Translations under genes and position numbers: made by a program
Shown here: positions 13,881 through 14,042 of the stretch, piece after piece
How the letters are laid out: every line of letters begins with the position of its first letter
Numbering within the stretch: the first letter of the stretch is position 1
The notes under the pieces: generated by a model
What the model was told of the DNA's origin: nothing
The model's input: only the letters and a program-made list of their open reading frames with translations
The model's database searches: none
Assembly (NCBI GenBank): GCA_025935655.1
Contig: JAICUV010000065.1
Coordinates: forward strand, 1 to 14,042
Source of the DNA: Chloroflexota bacterium
GTDB taxonomy: Bacteria; Chloroflexota; Limnocylindria; Limnocylindrales; CSP1-4
DNA length: 14,042 nt
Direction: 5' to 3'

Positions 13881-14042
13881 ATGAAGCTGTTCATGGACAC
13901 GGCGGCGATCGAGGACATCCGCACGGCGGCGCGCTGGGGCGTGCTCGACGGGGTCACGACCAACCCCACCCTGTTCGCGAAGGTCGGCGGCAGCTACGAC
14001 GACGTCCTGCGCGAGATCTGCGGGCTCACGCCGGGCCCGGTG
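13881..14042 (+). CDS. Transaldolase / fructose-6-phosphate aldolase, TalC type (partial, runs off right edge)
   Basis: Only the first 54 residues are in the window. MKLFMDTAAIEDIR, GVLDGVTTNPTLFAK and SYDDVLREIC match the small class of transaldolases (TalC/MipB/FSA-like, about 215 residues). These use a Schiff-base lysine to move or cleave dihydroxyacetone units in the pentose phosphate pathway. Asp6 and the TTNPTL strand are active-site features of the fold; the catalytic lysine lies beyond the edge. GAAGGA at 13868-13873 lies 7 nt before the ATG. The 76-nt gap from yaaA has no clear promoter or terminator, so it may be co-transcribed. Transaldolase versus fructose-6-phosphate aldolase activity cannot be told from this part. 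Confidence 0.9.
   Translation, partial: MKLFMDTAAIEDIRTAARWGVLDGVTTNPTLFAKVGGSYDDVLREICGLTPGPV

Overview
The window is about 70% GC and gene-dense. All complete genes lie on the plus strand; one partial gene runs leftward off the left edge. Codon third positions are strongly G/C in the real frames, which also produces long spurious antisense frames. GC content, GTG starts, TANNNT-type -10 boxes close to start codons, and a CUT1 sugar importer without its own ATPase suggest an uncultured high-GC soil or freshwater bacterium. Chloroflexota (Limnocylindria/Ellin6529-like) or Actinomycetota are my best guesses, but nothing here settles the phylum.

Left part (1-3081): the N-terminal half of a large AAA-ATPase regulator of the LuxR/LAL type on the minus strand. 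A short divergent promoter region separates it from two tandem alpha/beta hydrolases (1482-2327 and 2341-3081), both with intact Ser-Asp-His triads.

Centre (about 3150-10215): a carbohydrate-use operon. It contains a LacI-family repressor (3215-4249) preceded by a near-perfect LacI/CcpA-type palindromic operator, then a 19-codon micro-ORF, a lipoprotein sugar-binding protein, two MalF/MalG-type permeases, an EstB-like beta-lactamase-fold hydrolase, and a GH13_18 (sucrose-phosphorylase family) enzyme. Five successive junctions, from the repressor to the hydrolase, are 4-nt ATGA/GTGA stop-start overlaps. The likely logic is that the repressor senses a sugar, the importer brings in an alpha-glucoside, and the phosphorylase splits it with phosphate to glucose-1-phosphate. 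The hydrolase may remove an ester from the substrate. No ATPase is present, so a shared MsmK/UgpC-type ATPase elsewhere is expected.

Right part (10216-14042): a membrane-anchored HtrA/DegP-type serine protease with a proline-rich cytoplasmic N-terminus and an unusual low-complexity insertion in its PDZ domain, followed by a strong 12-bp-stem hairpin. Next come an unrecognised 274-residue protein, a YaaA (DUF328) peroxide-stress protein, and the first 54 codons of a TalC/fructose-6-phosphate-aldolase-type transaldolase cut by the right edge.

No tRNA, rRNA, CRISPR array, insertion sequence or phage gene was seen. No gene-free stretch exceeds 300 bases; the longest is 10216-10420. I do not see a clearly new system. 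The most unusual points are the micro-ORF, the fully overlapped operon with an embedded esterase, the phosphorylase's acceptor-site residues, and the split PDZ domain.
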